Source of the DNA: Calothrix anomala FACHB-343
Lineage (GTDB): Bacteria; Cyanobacteriota; Cyanobacteriia; Cyanobacteriales; Nostocaceae
Direction of reading: 5' to 3'
DNA: 64,000 nt
Assembly: GCF_014696435.1 (NCBI RefSeq)
Contig: NZ_JACJQG010000025.1
Coordinates: 1-64,000, forward strand
In this document: positions 62,728 to 64,000 of the stretch, one piece after another
Numbering within the stretch: the stretch's first letter is position 1
Layout of the letters: each line of letters starts with the position of its first letter
Notes under the pieces: generated by a model
The model's input: only the letters and a program-made list of their open reading frames with translations
What the model was told of the DNA's origin: nothing
The model's database searches: none
Position numbers and translations under genes: made by a program

Positions 62728-63985
62728 AATTTGCTGTAAGATCAATCTCAGCATCCGCCGGCATTCCGGGTTTAGCGAATCCAGCCGGGTTATCAATGGT
62801 AATTTTGACACCAAAAACTTGTTTAACTCGGTCTTGTTGGAAGTAAATATTCTCCGGGGTGAAAGATGCTTGGGTATCAATCGCCGCAATCTTGGCTGTT
62901 AGGGGTTGTTTGATTGCTGAATCTAGAAATATCTTAGCTGGTTGACCAACACGGACTTTACCAATCATACCTTGGGGGATAAAAGCACGCAGATAAACTG
63001 TATTAGGATCGATTAAGGTAAGTAAAGTTTTACCAGTGCTGACAACTACTCCAGGTTCTACGCTGCGACTGACAACTACGCCGTTAATTGGACTAGTGAC
63101 TGTGAGATTAGCAATTTTCGCTTTGATTTCTTCTACAGCCGCTTTAGCATTAAGTACATCAGCTTGGGCTGTAGAGAGTTTTAGCTGAGTTTGCGCTAAT
63201 TGCGTCTTTGAAGCATTTAATTGAACGTTGCGAATGGAGGAATTGTACCCCACACTTTTAGCTTGGGTTAATTGTCCTTGGGCAGAATTGACTAATTTTT
63301 GATAAGAAGTTACTGCTGCTTGGCGAGATTTGAGATTAGCTAATGCACTTTCTAAGTTTGCTTGGGCTTGATCGAATTGTTGTCTGGTAATAGCGCCCTG
63401 TTTAACTAATTTGATGTAGCGATCGCGGTTCATTTGCGCTAATTTTAACTCAGATTTGGCTTGTTCTACATTGGCGATCGCTTGACTGAGTTGGGCTTGG
63501 CTAGAAGCTACTGATGATTCCGCCTGTAAAATTCGTCCTTTAGCATCTTCTACAGCTTGTTTTAAGCTGATTTGATTTTCTTGGATTTGGCTGTGGAGAA
63601 AACTGATTTGTAATCTTGCTTGCTCTTCTTGTTTTTGCATCGCATCTACACGCGCAGATGCACCTTTGAGTTGTGCTTGAATCTCTGCATCATCTAACTG
63701 AACAATTACCTGTTTTTCTCGCACCGTATCCCCTTCGCGCACAGCTACCGAGGTGATGCGCCCTGCAACTTTAGCGCCAATATCAGTTTGATAGCCTTCA
63801 ATTCTTCCAGTAACTCGGATTGTATTAGCTGCAGAACGAGATGTGATTACATAAGAGGTGAAAACACCAATACCTGTGAGTAATAAACCTAATGGGATTA
63901 ATAAACGCGGTGAGAGTTTGCGCTTACCTTTAGATGTGGCGCTGGTATCAAAAGGTTCTTGGGCGGGCGAGAGTGGCGGAGCCAT
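62726..63985 (-). CDS. HlyD-family membrane-fusion / secretion protein
   Basis: A 419-residue periplasmic adaptor. It has an N-terminal membrane anchor (LLIPLGLLLTGIGVFTSYVI), the lipoyl-like half RVTGRIEGYQTDIGAKVAGR, a long coiled-coil hairpin with QKEEQARLQISFLHSQIQE and QAQLSQAIANVEQAKSEL, and the second half VTSPINGVVVSRSVEPG. It is the first gene of the export operon (HlyD, ATPase, permease) on the minus strand. The start is complete; only 15 bp of leader are in the window. Confidence 0.9.
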   Translation of the reverse strand: MAPPLSPAQEPFDTSATSKGKRKLSPRLLIPLGLLLTGIGVFTSYVITSRSAANTIRVTGRIEGYQTDIGAKVAGRITSVAVREGDTVREKQVIVQLDDAEIQAQLKGASARVDAMQKQEEQARLQISFLHSQIQENQISLKQAVEDAKGRILQAESSVASSQAQLSQAIANVEQAKSELKLAQMNRDRYIKLVKQGAITRQQFDQAQANLESALANLKSRQAAVTSYQKLVNSAQGQLTQAKSVGYNSSIRNVQLNASKTQLAQTQLKLSTAQADVLNAKAAVEEIKAKIANLTVTSPINGVVVSRSVEPGVVVSTGKTLLTLIDPNTVYLRAFIPQGMIGKVRVGQPAKIFLDSAIKQPLTAKIAAIDTQASFTPENIYFQQDRVKQVFGVKITIDNPAGFAKPGMPADAEIDLTAN

Positions 63986-64000
63986 ATTTTTTTGAGTTTA

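Noticed and set aside
62325-62729. Frames over the 62.4-kb array
   Set aside because: 21-bp tandem repeat artefact between two operon genes.

Overview
The window reads as chromosome from a filamentous, probably heterocyst-forming cyanobacterium. The grounds are the very frequent HIP1 octamer GCGATCGC, heptanucleotide tandem repeats between genes (TGACTAA, TCAACAG, TGACAAA, AATTCAA types), several families of short foldback repeats, and cyanobacterial genes: an Mg-chelatase H paralogue, a GUN4-type domain, NdhK, Uma2 (DUF820) nucleases and CHAT/TPR proteins. I found no rRNA, tRNA, CRISPR array or prophage.

Layout. 0.1-11.6 kb: hairpin repeats, aromatic amino-acid permease, KptA, a large dynamin-like GTPase, a HAD phosphatase fused to a HerA-like ATPase, an alpha/beta hydrolase, a UbiB-type kinase and a SLOG-like protein. 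11.7-19.7 kb: a caspase-like island with a TPR-CHAT protein, a TPR-less CHAT protein that has lost its catalytic His, a TPR protein, a ribbon-helix-helix (RHH) protein, and a tight pair encoding CHAT-EAD and EAD-TM-GUN4. 20.1-36.6 kb: ChlH-like protein, amidase, membrane coiled-coil protein, Uma2 and PD-(D/E)XK nucleases, PgeF, BirA, M23 peptidase, riboflavin synthase, bifunctional nuclease, aldo/keto reductase and a second Uma2. 36.8-38.7 kb: orphan antitoxin tail and a TnpB transposon with a small divergent RHH gene. 38.7-52.9 kb: U32 peptidase invaded by repeats, methyltransferase, Gfo/Idh/MocA oxidoreductase, cupin, isopentenyl phosphate kinase-like, RNA ligase, AAC(6')-like acetyltransferase, zinc metallopeptidase, cheB-cheR and a VOC protein. 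53-58.8 kb: a MITE, a 21-bp tandem array, GNAT plus solitary ndhK, a catalase remnant behind a PerR-like palindrome, and a Wzc-like chain-length protein. 59-64 kb: an HlyD / double-ATPase / ABC-2 permease export operon, with another 21-bp array between its first two genes.

The best candidate for an undescribed system is the two-gene module at 17785-19725. A CHAT protease-like protein and a membrane-anchored GUN4-domain protein carry clearly homologous adaptor (EAD-like) domains, which suggests homotypic recruitment. The module lies beside a Mg-chelatase H paralogue, the known partner family of GUN4. A second theme is repeat invasion: arrays with a 21-bp period, heptamer repeats that supply start codons, and repeat inserts kept in frame inside coding sequences.
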